DNA of 64,000 nt from Agrococcus baldri (lineage in GTDB: Bacteria; Actinomycetota; Actinomycetes; Actinomycetales; Microbacteriaceae), in assembly GCA_900114805.1 (NCBI GenBank), contig FOZN01000003.1, forward strand, positions 434,001 to 498,000, in the 5' to 3' direction. Under the pieces are notes generated by a model, which worked only from the letters and a program-made list of their open reading frames with translations, did no database searches and was not told the DNA's origin. The translations under genes and the position numbers were made by a program. Shown in pieces: positions 17,296 through 26,233 of the stretch (its first letter is position 1; each line of letters begins with the position of its first letter).

Positions 17296-18081
17296 TCAGC
17301 GAGCCAGGCGCTCGAGCAGCTGCTGGTGCAGGTGGCCGTTGGTGGCGAGCGCGCTGCCGTGCCACGGGCCGGCGTCGCCCCCGACCGAGGTGAACGTGCC
17401 GCCGGCCTCCTCGATCACCGGCACGAGCGCCGCCATGTCGTAGGGCTGCAGGTCGAACTCGGCCACCGCATCCAGGGCGCCCTCGGCCAGCAGCATGTAG
17501 CTCCAGGCGTCGCCGTACGAGCGCGCCCGCCACACGTCGCGCTGCAGCGCCACCAGCTGGTCCACGCGGCCCGCGCCGTCCCAGCCCTGGATCGAGTTGT
17601 AGGAGATCGCCGACGCTGCCAGCTCGCCCACGCCGGAGACCCGCAGCGGCTGCGGCGCATCGTCCGCCGGCGTCCGCTTCCAGGCGCCGCCGCCGCTCGC
17701 CGCCCACCAGCGCGCACCGAGCGCGGGGGAGGAGACCACGCCCACCACCGGCTTGCCGTCGACCGCCAGGGCGATGAGCGTCGCCCAGATGGGGGCGCCG
17801 CGCAGGAAGTGGGCCGTGCCGTCGATCGGGTCGATGATCCACTGGCGCGGCGCTTCGCCGACTGGTCCGAACTCCTCGCCGAAGATCGCGTCGTCGGGCC
17901 GCTCCGCGGCGAGGACGTGACGGATGCGCTGCTCGACCGCGCGGTCGGCGTCGGTGACGAAGGTGGTGTCGGGCTTGGTCGCGATCTCGAGGTCGCGCGC
18001 GCCGAAGCGGGCGGTCGAGATGGCATCGGCCTCGTCGGCAAGCTGAAGGGCGAGGGCGAGGTCGTCGTCGTAGCTGCTCAC
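17296..18081 (-). CDS. hisN: Histidinol-phosphatase of the inositol-monophosphatase family
   Basis: 261 residues. It is expected to remove phosphate from histidinol phosphate in histidine synthesis. Metal-binding motifs are GEEFG and WIIDPIDGTAHF, followed by the actinobacterial HisN segment LRGAPIWATLIAL; the second metal site is in SYGDAWSYMLLAEG. The usual GTKNF is GTAHF here. The GTG start at 18081 has TACGCT six bases upstream, so it may be leaderless. Following rsgA and aroA is the normal actinobacterial order, but it appears to have its own promoter. Confidence 0.85.
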   Translation of the reverse strand: MSSYDDDLALALQLADEADAISTARFGARDLEIATKPDTTFVTDADRAVEQRIRHVLAAERPDDAIFGEEFGPVGEAPRQWIIDPIDGTAHFLRGAPIWATLIALAVDGKPVVGVVSSPALGARWWAASGGGAWKRTPADDAPQPLRVSGVGELAASAISYNSIQGWDGAGRVDQLVALQRDVWRARSYGDAWSYMLLAEGALDAVAEFDLQPYDMAALVPVIEEAGGTFTSVGGDAGPWHGSALATNGHLHQQLLERLAR

Positions 18082-18087
18082 GATGCC

Positions 18088-18093
18088 AGCGTA
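18088..18093 (-). promoter_or_regulatory. -10 hexamer for hisN (leaderless)
   Basis: TACGCT on the minus strand, six bases from the GTG of hisN. Confidence 0.5.
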
Positions 18094-18167
18094 CGCGCGC
18101 GCTGGAGCTGGACCCGTTCGGGTCGCCGCCGCGACGCCAGCGCCGAGGCCCGTCCCGGGCCGAGGAG

Positions 18168-19208
18168 TCACTCCTGGTGGCGGTCGCTGCGGGCTGCGAC
18201 GAGTGTGCCGAGCAGGCGCTGCATCGAGTCGACGCGGCGTCGCTCCAGCCTGCCGTCGTCCGCCGCGGCCGCGAGTTCGCAGTAATCCTCGGACGCGAGG
18301 TGGGTGCAGCCGCGCGGGCAGTCCTCCGCGACCTCGGCGAGGTCGGGGAAGCCCCGCAGCACGTTGGCGGTCGCGACGTGCCCGAGGCCGAACGAGCGCA
18401 CCCCGGGGGTGTCGATGATCCAGCCGTCGCCGAGTCGGAACGAGACCGTCGAGGAGGAGGTGTGGCGACCACGTCCGGTGACGGCGTTCACGTGCCCGAC
18501 CGCGCGGTGGGCGCTGGGCACGATGGCGTTCACCAGAGTCGACTTGCCGACGCCCGAGTGGCCGACGGCGACCGTCGTGTGGCCGTCGAGCCGCTCGCGC
18601 AGCGCGTGCGCCGGCGGGTCGTCGATCGACGAGCGCCACACCTCGATGTCGAGCCCGGCGAAGTTCGCCAGGAACGGTGCCGGGTCGGCGACATCCGTCT
18701 TCGTCATCACCAGCACCGGGGCGATGCCGGCGTCGAAGGCGGCGACGAGGAATCGGTCGACCATCCCGGCGCGCGGCGGCGGGTCGGCCGAAGCGACCAC
18801 CATCAGCATCACGTCGGCGTTCGCGACGATCACCCGCTCGACCAGGTCGGCGTCGTCGGCCGAGCGGCGCAGCACGGTCGTGCGCGGCTGGATCCGCACG
18901 ATGCGCGCGAGCGAGCCGGTCTCGCCGGTGGTGTCGCCCACCACGTCGACGCGGTCGCCGGCGACGATCGACTGCTTGCGCAGCTCGCGAGCCCGGGCGG
19001 CGGTGACGACCGCCTCGTCGCTCTCGCCGACCCTGACGACCAGCCGGTAGCGGCCGCGGTCGACGCCGGTGACGATGCCGGTGACGGCATCCTCGTGCTC
19101 GGGCCGCTGCTTCGAGCGGGGCCGGTTCGCCTTCGGATTCGGGCGCTCGCGCACGCTCGACTCGTCGTACTCCTCGTACGGGTCCTCGTAGTCGCCCATC
19201 CAGCTCAT
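18168..19208 (-). CDS. rsgA: Ribosome small-subunit-dependent GTPase A
   Basis: 346 residues. RsgA checks late 30S ribosome maturation. An OB-fold is followed by a circularly permuted GTPase: TKTD (G4) comes before GHSGVGKST (G1) and DTPGVRSFG (G3). The C-terminal zinc site reads CPRGCTHLASEDYC. It lies four bases downstream of aroA in one operon. The acidic N-terminal tail (DYEDPYEEYDESS) is typical of actinobacterial copies. Confidence 0.95.
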   Translation of the reverse strand: MSWMGDYEDPYEEYDESSVRERPNPKANRPRSKQRPEHEDAVTGIVTGVDRGRYRLVVRVGESDEAVVTAARARELRKQSIVAGDRVDVVGDTTGETGSLARIVRIQPRTTVLRRSADDADLVERVIVANADVMLMVVASADPPPRAGMVDRFLVAAFDAGIAPVLVMTKTDVADPAPFLANFAGLDIEVWRSSIDDPPAHALRERLDGHTTVAVGHSGVGKSTLVNAIVPSAHRAVGHVNAVTGRGRHTSSSTVSFRLGDGWIIDTPGVRSFGLGHVATANVLRGFPDLAEVAEDCPRGCTHLASEDYCELAAAADDGRLERRRVDSMQRLLGTLVAARSDRHQE

Positions 19209-19212
19209 CGCA

Positions 19213-20523
19213 TCAGCCCCGCTCCCCGGCCAGCATCGCGGCCCACAGCTCGGGGAACTCCGGGATGGTCTTCGCCGTCGCGCCGATGTCGTCGACCTCG
19301 ACGCCCGGCACGCGCAGCCCGACCACCGCGCCGGCGGTGGCGATGCGGTGGTCGTCGTAGGCGCCCCAGTCGCCGCCCGTCAGCGGCGCGGGCTCGATGC
19401 GGATGCCGTCCGGCAGCTCCGTCGCACGGCCGCCGAGGGCGGTGATGTTGTCGATCAGGGCCCGGATGCGGTCGGTCTCGTGCCCGCGCGTGTGGCCGAT
19501 GCCGGTCACCTCGACGGGCGCCGACGCGATGGCGCCGAGCGCCACGATGGTGGGGGAGAGCTCGCCGCAGGCGTGCATGTCGAGGCTGGCACCGGGGATC
19601 GCGCCACCGGTCGCCTCGACGGTGAGGGACCCATCCGCCACCGTGCTCGTCGCGCCGAAGGCGTCGAGCAGCGCGGGCAGCATGCTGCCGACCTGCGTGG
19701 TCTCGGCGGGCCAGCCGTCGAGCACGACGCGGCCGCCGACCGCGACGACCGCCGCCAGGAACGGCGCGGCGTTCGAGAGGTCGGGCTCGATCTGCTCGTC
19801 GAGCGGGGCGATCGGGCCGGGCTCGATCCGCCACGAGGCCTCGCCGATCGTCGAGGCGACGACGCCGCGCTGGCGCAGCGCCTCGAGCGTCATCTCGATG
19901 TGCGGGATGGAGGGCAGGCGCTCGCCCCGGTGGTGCAGCGTGAGCCCCTCGGTGAAGCGCGGCGCCGCCAGCAGCAGCGCGGAGACAAACTGGCTCGAGG
20001 CGCTGGCATCGACCGTCAGCTCGCCGCCGCGCACCTCGCCGGCGCCGTGCACCGTGAACGGCAGCCGCGGCTCGTCGGCGTCGACGCGCACGCCCAGATC
20101 GCGCAGCGCAGCGATCGTCTGCTGCATCGGGCGCTTGCGCGCGTGCGGGTCGCCGTCGAACGCGACCGGGCCGTCGCCGAGCGCCGCGACGATGGGCAGG
20201 AAGCGCATCGCGGTGCCAGCCAGCCCGCAGTCGATGGCGCCGCCGCCGACCACGGGCGCCGGCGTGATCTCGAGATCCGGCCCGAACAGGCCGTCCCCGG
20301 GCACCTCGCGGATGACCGCGCCGAGCGCGCGCAGGCCACCGGCCATGATCGACGCGTCGCGGCTGCGCAGCGGCCGATGCAGCGTCGAGGGCCCGTCCGC
20401 GAGCGCAGCCAGCAGCAATGCCCGGTTGGTGAGGCTCTTCGAACCGGGCAGCTGCACGCGCGCGTCGAGCCGCGCCTTCGCGGTCGGGGCGGTCCAAGGA
20501 CGGGAATGATCGGGGTGGCTCAT
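19213..20523 (-). CDS. aroA: 3-phosphoshikimate 1-carboxyvinyltransferase (EPSP synthase)
   Basis: 436 residues. It joins phosphoenolpyruvate to shikimate 3-phosphate in the aromatic amino-acid pathway. [18 protein letters not shown] binds substrate, [10 protein letters not shown] and [13 protein letters not shown] are conserved, and [17 protein letters not shown] carries the catalytic region. The start is the ATG at 20523, with TAGATT seven bases upstream on the same strand. It heads aroA-rsgA, divergent from the sigma-factor gene. Confidence 0.96.
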   Translation of the reverse strand: MSHPDHSRPWTAPTAKARLDARVQLPGSKSLTNRALLLAALADGPSTLHRPLRSRDASIMAGGLRALGAVIREVPGDGLFGPDLEITPAPVVGGGAIDCGLAGTAMRFLPIVAALGDGPVAFDGDPHARKRPMQQTIAALRDLGVRVDADEPRLPFTVHGAGEVRGGELTVDASASSQFVSALLLAAPRFTEGLTLHHRGERLPSIPHIEMTLEALRQRGVVASTIGEASWRIEPGPIAPLDEQIEPDLSNAAPFLAAVVAVGGRVVLDGWPAETTQVGSMLPALLDAFGATSTVADGSLTVEATGGAIPGASLDMHACGELSPTIVALGAIASAPVEVTGIGHTRGHETDRIRALIDNITALGGRATELPDGIRIEPAPLTGGDWGAYDDHRIATAGAVVGLRVPGVEVDDIGATAKTIPEFPELWAAMLAGERG

Positions 20524-20618
20524 CGGTTGCAATCTATCGGTCGGAAAGCGAAGCCGAGGAGGTGCCAGTGCCAACCATGACGCTCGAAGCGCCGCGCTCG
20601 ACACTAGACTCACCGGCG

Positions 20619-21254
20619 ATGACAAGCGAACAGGACGAGTCTGGCCAGGTCGACGCGAGCGCTGCAGCTGCCGCCCGCCGCGACGACTTCGCCGAGCAGG
20701 CGATGCAGTACGCCGACCAGCTCTACGCGGCCGCGATGCGCATGACGCGCAACCCGGCCGATGCGGCTGATCTGGTGCAGGAGACGCTGCTGAAGGCCTA
20801 CGCGGCCTACGGCTCGTTCAAGCCCGGCACCAACCTGCGGGCGTGGCTGTACCGCATCCAGACCAACACCTACATCAACACCTACCGCAAGCAGCAGCGA
20901 CGCCCCTTCGAGGCGCCGCTCGACGACATGGAGGAATGGCAGATCGGCGACGCCGAGTCGTTCACCTCCACGTCCTCCCGCAGCGCCGAGGCCGAGGCCA
21001 TCCACCGGATGCCCTCGGGCATCGTCAAGGACGCGCTGCAGCAGGTGCCGGTCGACTTCCGCATGGCGGTCTACTGGGTCGACGTCGAGGGGCTCAGCTA
21101 CGCGGAGACCGCCGAGGTGATGGAGACCCCGACCGGCACCGTCATGAGCCGGCTGCATCGCGGCCGCAAGCTGCTGCGAGGCCTGCTGGCCGATTACGCA
21201 CGCGAACAGGGCATCGAGGTGCCGGAGAGCACCGAGAAGGGGAAGAAGCCGTGA
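20619..21254 (+). CDS. sigR: ECF sigma factor of the SigR/SigH type
   Basis: 211 residues from the ATG at 20619; an in-frame ATG at 20577 is possible but lies upstream of a TAGACT hexamer (20605-20610). Region 2 reads [20 protein letters not shown] and region 4 [20 protein letters not shown]. This family directs the thiol-oxidative stress response and is held by the redox-sensing anti-sigma factor encoded next. The stop overlaps rsrA (GTGA), so the two proteins are made together. Confidence 0.93.
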   Translation: MTSEQDESGQVDASAAAAARRDDFAEQAMQYADQLYAAAMRMTRNPADAADLVQETLLKAYAAYGSFKPGTNLRAWLYRIQTNTYINTYRKQQRRPFEAPLDDMEEWQIGDAESFTSTSSRSAEAEAIHRMPSGIVKDALQQVPVDFRMAVYWVDVEGLSYAETAEVMETPTGTVMSRLHRGRKLLRGLLADYAREQGIEVPESTEKGKKP

Positions 21255-21508
21255 GCACGGTAGAGGCGAACAAGGACTGCACGCAGGCGCGAGCAGCGCT
21301 GGAGGAGTACCTCCACAAGGAGCTGTGCGCCGAGGACGCCGCCGACGTGCGCGCGCACCTCGACACCTGCGAGGAGTGCTCGGCAGAGCACCACGTGGGG
21401 GAGACGCTCACGAGCGCGCTGCAGGGCGCCTGCAAGGACCGCGCCCCCGAGGAGCTGCGCGAGCGGCTGCTGGCGAGCCTGCGTGCCGCGAAGGCGCAGC
21501 ACGACTGA
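21251..21508 (+). CDS. rsrA: Zinc-binding redox anti-sigma factor (RsrA type)
   Basis: 85 residues. The zinc-associated anti-sigma motif is H36-x3-C40-x2-C43 (AHLDTCEEC), and Cys10 (NKDCTQ) matches the cysteine that forms the trigger disulfide in RsrA. Oxidation would release zinc and free SigR. The GTG start overlaps the sigma-factor stop. The positions of the key residues are one lower than in Streptomyces RsrA. Confidence 0.93.
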   Translation: MSTVEANKDCTQARAALEEYLHKELCAEDAADVRAHLDTCEECSAEHHVGETLTSALQGACKDRAPEELRERLLASLRAAKAQHD

Positions 21509-21525
21509 CGCTCCCGGACATGCTG

Positions 21526-21554
21526 AAGGCGGGACCCGATCGGGGTCCCGCCTT
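21526..21554. terminator. Bidirectional hairpin terminator
   Basis: A perfect 12-base stem (AAGGCGGGACCC with GGGTCCCGCCTT) around a five-base loop sits between the convergent rsrA and aceB genes and can serve both. Confidence 0.8.
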
Positions 21555-21562
21555 CGCGCGTC

Positions 21563-23251
21563 TCAGGCCGCTTCACGCTCCTGCTCGTCTGCGTCCCGCG
21601 ACGTCGTCTGCGCGACGGGAGCCGGCGCATCCGTCACAGGGATCGGGCCCGTGGTCGAGCGCTCCACGCCCTCAGCGAGGTAGCGCTCGGTGCCGGCGAG
21701 GGTGAGGAAGGCCGGGTAGGTCTCCTCGAGCGCGATCTCGCGGAAGAGCGCGATCGCCTCGCGGAAGCGGTTGCCCTCGGCGCGCTCGAAGCCGCGGCCC
21801 AGCTCGTCGACGATCGCCTCGCAGCGCTCGCGCGTGATCGTGCGGCCGTCAGAGGTGGCCGACTCGTTGTAGATCCACTGCCACACCTGCGAGCGGGAGA
21901 TCTCGGCGGTCGCCGCATCCTCCATCAGCGAGTGGATGGCGACGGCGCCGTGGCCGCGCAGCCACGCCTCCATGTAGCGGATGCCGATCTCGATGTTGGA
22001 GCGCAGGCCGCCGTCAGTGATCTCGCCCGGCGTGGTCGACAGGTCGATGAGCGCGTCGCCGTCGACCGGCACGTCCTCGCGGCTGCGGCCGAGCTGGTTC
22101 GGCTCGTCGCCCAGCACCGCGTCGAACGCCTCGCGGCAGGTGGCGACCAGGCCCGGGTGCGCGACCCAGGAGCCGTCGAAGCCGTCGCCGGCCTCGCGCG
22201 ACTTGTCGGCCGCGACCGCCGACAGCGCGCGCTCGGTGGCCTCGGGATCCTTCGCGCTCGGCACGAACGCCGCCATGCCGCCGATGGCGTGCGCACCGCG
22301 ACGGTGGCAGGCCCGCACGAGCTGCTCGGTGTAGGCGCGCATGAACGGCGCCGTCATCGTCAGCTGCGCGCGGTCGGGGAGCACGAACGCCTCGCCCCGC
22401 AGGCGGAACGCCTTGATCATCGAGAACAGGTAGTCCCACCGGCCGGCGTTGAGACCCGCTGAGTGATCGCGCAGCTCGTACAGGATCTCCTCCATCTCGA
22501 ACGCCGCCGTGATCGTCTCGATCAGCACGGTCGCGCGGATGGTGCCCTGTGGCAGCACCAGCAGCTGCTGCGCCATCACGAACACGTCGTTCCACAGCCG
22601 CGCCTCGAGGTGGTTCTCGATCTTCGGCAGGTAGAAGTACGGGCCTGAGCCGCGGGCGATGAGCTCGTCGGCGTTGTGGAAGACGTGCAGGCCGAAGTCG
22701 ACCAGCGAACCCGACATCGGCTTGCCGTCGACGATGATCCGGTGCTCGTCGAGGTGCCAGCCGCGCGGGCGCACGACGATCGTCGGCGTCTGCTCGGCCG
22801 TGACGCGGTACTCCTTGCCCTCGGGGCTGGTGAATTCGATCTGCTCGCGGATGGCGTCCTGCAGGTTGACCTGGCTCGCGATGACGTTGCGCCACAGCGG
22901 GCTCGAGGCGTCCTCGCAGTCGGCCAGCCACACCTTGGCGCCTGAGTTGAGCGCGTTGATGGTCATCTTGCGCTCGATCGGACCGGTGATCTCCACGCGG
23001 CGGTCCTCCAGGCCCGGTGCCGGCGGCGCGACCTTCCATGAGCTGTCACGACGGATGCGCTCGGTCGCGGCCAGGAAGCTCGGCACGTCGCCGTCGGCGA
23101 AGGCCGCGCGCCGCTTGCGGCGGTCCTGCAGCTGCTGCTGGCGCTGGCACTCGAACGCGTCGTGCAGCTCGAGCAGGAAGGACAGCGCGTCGTCGGTGAG
23201 GACGCGCTCCTGGCCCTCGGCGGTGGCGGTGATGCGGATGCGGTCGTTCAT
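21563..23251 (-). CDS. aceB: Malate synthase A
   Basis: 562 residues. It condenses glyoxylate with acetyl-CoA to malate, the second glyoxylate-shunt step. GPYFYLPKIENHLEARLWND and the family signature RDHSAGLNAGRWDYLFS are present, and WVAHPGLV is conserved near the active site. The length fits the A isoform. It lies 28 bases downstream of aceA and is probably co-transcribed with it. Confidence 0.97.
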   Translation of the reverse strand: MNDRIRITATAEGQERVLTDDALSFLLELHDAFECQRQQQLQDRRKRRAAFADGDVPSFLAATERIRRDSSWKVAPPAPGLEDRRVEITGPIERKMTINALNSGAKVWLADCEDASSPLWRNVIASQVNLQDAIREQIEFTSPEGKEYRVTAEQTPTIVVRPRGWHLDEHRIIVDGKPMSGSLVDFGLHVFHNADELIARGSGPYFYLPKIENHLEARLWNDVFVMAQQLLVLPQGTIRATVLIETITAAFEMEEILYELRDHSAGLNAGRWDYLFSMIKAFRLRGEAFVLPDRAQLTMTAPFMRAYTEQLVRACHRRGAHAIGGMAAFVPSAKDPEATERALSAVAADKSREAGDGFDGSWVAHPGLVATCREAFDAVLGDEPNQLGRSREDVPVDGDALIDLSTTPGEITDGGLRSNIEIGIRYMEAWLRGHGAVAIHSLMEDAATAEISRSQVWQWIYNESATSDGRTITRERCEAIVDELGRGFERAEGNRFREAIALFREIALEETYPAFLTLAGTERYLAEGVERSTTGPIPVTDAPAPVAQTTSRDADEQEREAA

Positions 23252-23279
23252 GTCGTCCTCCTTCTTGGCTCTGCGCGGA

Positions 23280-24593
23280 TCAATGGAACTGCTCGGACTC
23301 GGTGGAGCCGGCGAGCGCCAGCGTCCCCGAGGTCGGGTTGAGCGCGGTCGCGACCTGGTCGAACCAGCCCGTGCCGACCTCGCGCTGGTGCTTGGTGGCG
23401 GTGTAGCCCTGCGCCTCAGCGGCGAACTCCCGCTCCTGCAGCGCGACGTAGGCCGACATGTCGTGCTCGGCGTAGCCCTTGGCCAGGTCGAACATCGAGT
23501 GGTTCAGGGCGTGGAAGCCGGCCAGCGTGATGAACTGGAAGCGGAAGCCCATCGCGCCCAGCTCGCGCTGGAACGTGGCGATCTGGTCGTCGTCGAGGTG
23601 CTTCTTCCAGTTGAACGAGGGCGAGCAGTTGTAGGCCAGCAGCTGGTCGGGGAACTCGCTCTTGATGCCCTCGGCGAAGCGGCGCGCGACCTCGAGGTCG
23701 GGCTTGCCGGTCTCCATCCACAGCAGGTCGGCGTACTCGGCGTAGGCGCGCCCTCGGGCGATGCAGGGCTCGATGCCGTTCTGCACCTCATAGAAGCCTT
23801 CGGCCGTGCGGCCGCCGGTGAGGAAGGGGCGGTCGCGCTCGTCGACATCGCTGGTGAGCAGCGTCGCAGCCTCGGCGTCGGTGCGGGCGATGATGACGCT
23901 CGGCACGTTCTCGACGTCGGATGCGAGGCGAGCCGCGTTCAGCGTGCGCACGTGCTGCTGCGTGGGGATGAGCACCTTGCCGCCCAGGTGGCCGCACTTC
24001 TTCTCGCTCGCGAGCTGGTCCTCCCAGTGCACGCCCGCCGCGCCGGCGACGATCATGCTGCGCATGAGCTCGAAGGCGTTCAGCGGGCCGCCGAAGCCGG
24101 CCTCGGCGTCGGCGACGATGGGCGCGATCCAGTCGGCGACCGTGCGGATGCCCTCGCTGCGCTCGATCTGGTCGGCGCGCTGCAGCGCGTTGTTGATGCG
24201 CCGCACGACGGCGGGCACCGAGTTGGCCGGGTAGAGCGACTGGTCGGGGTAGGTCTGGCCGGAGAGGTTCGCGTCGGCAGCGACCTGCCAGCCCGAGAGG
24301 TAGATCGCCTCGAGGCCGGCGCGCACCTGCTGCACCGCCTGGTTGCCGGTCAGTGCGCCGAGCGCTCGCACCGGCGTCGCGGAGGTGTGCAGGCGCTCGA
24401 AGAGGCGCTCCGAGCCGCGGCGTGCCAGCGTGTGCTCCTCGACGACCGAGCCGCGCAGCCGGACGACGTCGGCGGCGCTGTAGTCGCGCTTGATGCCGTT
24501 CCAGCGGGCATCCGCCGCCCACTCGAGCTCGAGCTCCGCGGCCTCGGTCGCCATCGTGCTCTCGAACTTCGTGGTGTCGGGCTGCTCGGTCAT
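23280..24593 (-). CDS. aceA: Isocitrate lyase
   Basis: 437 residues. It splits isocitrate into glyoxylate and succinate, bypassing the decarboxylating TCA steps during growth on acetate or fatty acids. The catalytic signature KKCGHLGGK is intact, and [10 protein letters not shown] and [11 protein letters not shown] are conserved. The ATG at 24593 has GAGGAGG at good spacing. The gene is divergent from the RamB-like regulator, whose putative operators lie in the shared upstream region. Confidence 0.97.
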   Translation of the reverse strand: MTEQPDTTKFESTMATEAAELELEWAADARWNGIKRDYSAADVVRLRGSVVEEHTLARRGSERLFERLHTSATPVRALGALTGNQAVQQVRAGLEAIYLSGWQVAADANLSGQTYPDQSLYPANSVPAVVRRINNALQRADQIERSEGIRTVADWIAPIVADAEAGFGGPLNAFELMRSMIVAGAAGVHWEDQLASEKKCGHLGGKVLIPTQQHVRTLNAARLASDVENVPSVIIARTDAEAATLLTSDVDERDRPFLTGGRTAEGFYEVQNGIEPCIARGRAYAEYADLLWMETGKPDLEVARRFAEGIKSEFPDQLLAYNCSPSFNWKKHLDDDQIATFQRELGAMGFRFQFITLAGFHALNHSMFDLAKGYAEHDMSAYVALQEREFAAEAQGYTATKHQREVGTGWFDQVATALNPTSGTLALAGSTESEQFH

Positions 24594-24648
24594 GGTGTCC
24601 TCCTCGTTCGTCGCCGGTGTGCTCCGGCGGGGTCCTGCAACCACTGTG

Positions 24649-24728
24649 CGTGCAGTTCTGCACGGGTTTCGACCATCCGCACGTGAATTTCTTCGTTTCT
24701 GCCAACCTGCGCAGTTCTGCCGTAAGGT
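24649..24728. promoter_or_regulatory. Twin GCAGTTCTGC operators in the aceA-ramB intergenic region
   Basis: GCAGTTCTGC (GCAG-TT-CTGC, an inverted repeat) occurs twice. The first copy is extended to CGTGCAGTTCTGCACG at 24649-24664; the second is at 24711-24720. The centres are 59 bases apart. TAAGGT at 24723-24728 ends six bases before the ramB ATG, giving a leaderless promoter whose -10/-35 spacer contains the second repeat. I infer RamB binding with autoregulation and control of aceA. No binding data are available. Confidence 0.6.
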
Positions 24729-24734
24729 GCATCC

Positions 24735-26222
24735 ATGACCAGCGAACGCACCGCACCGGGCACCTGGAACCGATCGGTGCCCTCGGCCCCCGAGCCGGCG
24801 CCGGTCGACGCGCTGCAGCTCGGCAAGTCCCTGCGCCACGCGCGCAAGCAGGCCGGTCTCACGCTCGACGCCGTGCACGTGGCGATCGGGCTTGCACCCT
24901 CGCAGCTGTCGGGCTTCGAGAACGGCAAGCGCGAGGCACGGTTCTCGCAGCTGCAGCAGCTCTCGGCGCTCTATGGGGTGAGCCTCGAGCAGCTCACCGG
25001 CACGGCGCCGCCGTCGAAGCGCGCGGCGATGGAGCTGCGGCTCGAGCGCGCGATGCAGTCATCGACCTGGCAGCAGAAGCGGCTGCCCACGATGCGCATC
25101 GGCCCGCGCACGCCCGACGACGTGCTGGCGACCACGCTGGCGCTCGTCGACGAGCTCGACCGGGTGGCGGAGGAGCGGGCGGCGACGCCGGAGGAGGCGC
25201 GCAGGGCGAATACGGAGCTGCGCGCGCAGATGCGGGCGCGCGACAACCACTTCCCCGAGATCGAGGCGGAGGCCGCCGCGATGCTCGCGAAGGTGGGCTA
25301 CCAGGCCGGGCCGCTCTCGCAGCACCTCATCGCGGCGATCACCGAGCGCCTCGGATTCAGCGTGCATCACGTGGGCGACCTGCCGCACTCGACCCGCTCG
25401 GTGATGGACTACAAGCGCAAGCGCATCTACCTCTCGCGCTCGAGCCACACCGGCCACGACCCGCGCTCGGTGCTGCTGCAGGCGCTCGGGCACCACGTGC
25501 TGGGCCACTCGGTGCCCGAGGATTTCGGCGCCTTCCTGCGTCAGCGGATCGAGACGAACTACTTCGCCGCGGCACTGCTGGTGCCCGAGCGGGCCGCAGT
25601 GACGTTCCTCGAGGCCGCGAAGCAGGAGCGGCAGCTGGCCGTCGAAGACCTGCGGGACGCGTTCGCCGTCTCCTACGAGGCTGCCGCGCACCGGCTGACG
25701 AACCTCGCGACCGTCCATCTGGGCATCCCGCTGCACTTCCAGAAGGTGCACGAGTCGGGCATCATCTACAAGGCCTACGAGAACGACGGCGTCACGTTCC
25801 CCACCGACCACATGGGCGCGATCGAGGGCCAGCCGGTCTGCAAGCACTGGACGAGCCGCGAGGTGTTCGACGTCGCCGACAAGGTCAACGCCTTCGAGCA
25901 GTACACCGAGACGCCCGCCGGCACCTTCTGGTGCTCGGCGATGACGGAGCGCAGCGCGTCGGGTGAGTTCTCGCTCTCGATCGGCGTGCCGTTCTCGCAG
26001 GCCAAGTGGTTCCGCGGCCGGGCCACGAAGGAGCGCTCGATCTCGCGCTGCCCCGATCCCTCGTGCTGCCGGCAGCCCCCGGTCGAGCTCGCCTCCGAGT
26101 GGGCAGGGCAGGCGTGGCCGAGCGCCAGGGCGCACTCGCACCTGCTGGCGGCCCTGCCGCCCGGCGCGTTCCCGGGCGTCGACGAGACCGAGGTGTACAG
26201 CTTCCTGGCCTCGCGCGACTAG
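24735..26222 (+). CDS. ramB: RamB-like transcriptional regulator of acetate metabolism
   Basis: 495 residues. An XRE helix-turn-helix spans residues 29-90 ([20 protein letters not shown]). An ImmA/IrrE-like middle domain follows with LGHHVLGH near residue 253, in which the catalytic Glu of the metalloprotease HEXXH is absent. The C-terminal domain is of the short-chain-fatty-acyl regulator type with several cysteines (CPDPSCC). In corynebacteria and mycobacteria RamB regulates aceA and aceB; the same genes lie directly opposite here. The mRNA is probably leaderless. Confidence 0.88.
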   Translation: MTSERTAPGTWNRSVPSAPEPAPVDALQLGKSLRHARKQAGLTLDAVHVAIGLAPSQLSGFENGKREARFSQLQQLSALYGVSLEQLTGTAPPSKRAAMELRLERAMQSSTWQQKRLPTMRIGPRTPDDVLATTLALVDELDRVAEERAATPEEARRANTELRAQMRARDNHFPEIEAEAAAMLAKVGYQAGPLSQHLIAAITERLGFSVHHVGDLPHSTRSVMDYKRKRIYLSRSSHTGHDPRSVLLQALGHHVLGHSVPEDFGAFLRQRIETNYFAAALLVPERAAVTFLEAAKQERQLAVEDLRDAFAVSYEAAAHRLTNLATVHLGIPLHFQKVHESGIIYKAYENDGVTFPTDHMGAIEGQPVCKHWTSREVFDVADKVNAFEQYTETPAGTFWCSAMTERSASGEFSLSIGVPFSQAKWFRGRATKERSISRCPDPSCCRQPPVELASEWAGQAWPSARAHSHLLAALPPGAFPGVDETEVYSFLASRD

Positions 26223-26233
26223 CCCACGGCCGA

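Noticed and set aside
19205..20497. A minus-strand frame parallel to aroA
   Set aside because: It is the out-of-frame shadow; the conserved EPSP synthase motifs are all in the frame ending at 19213.
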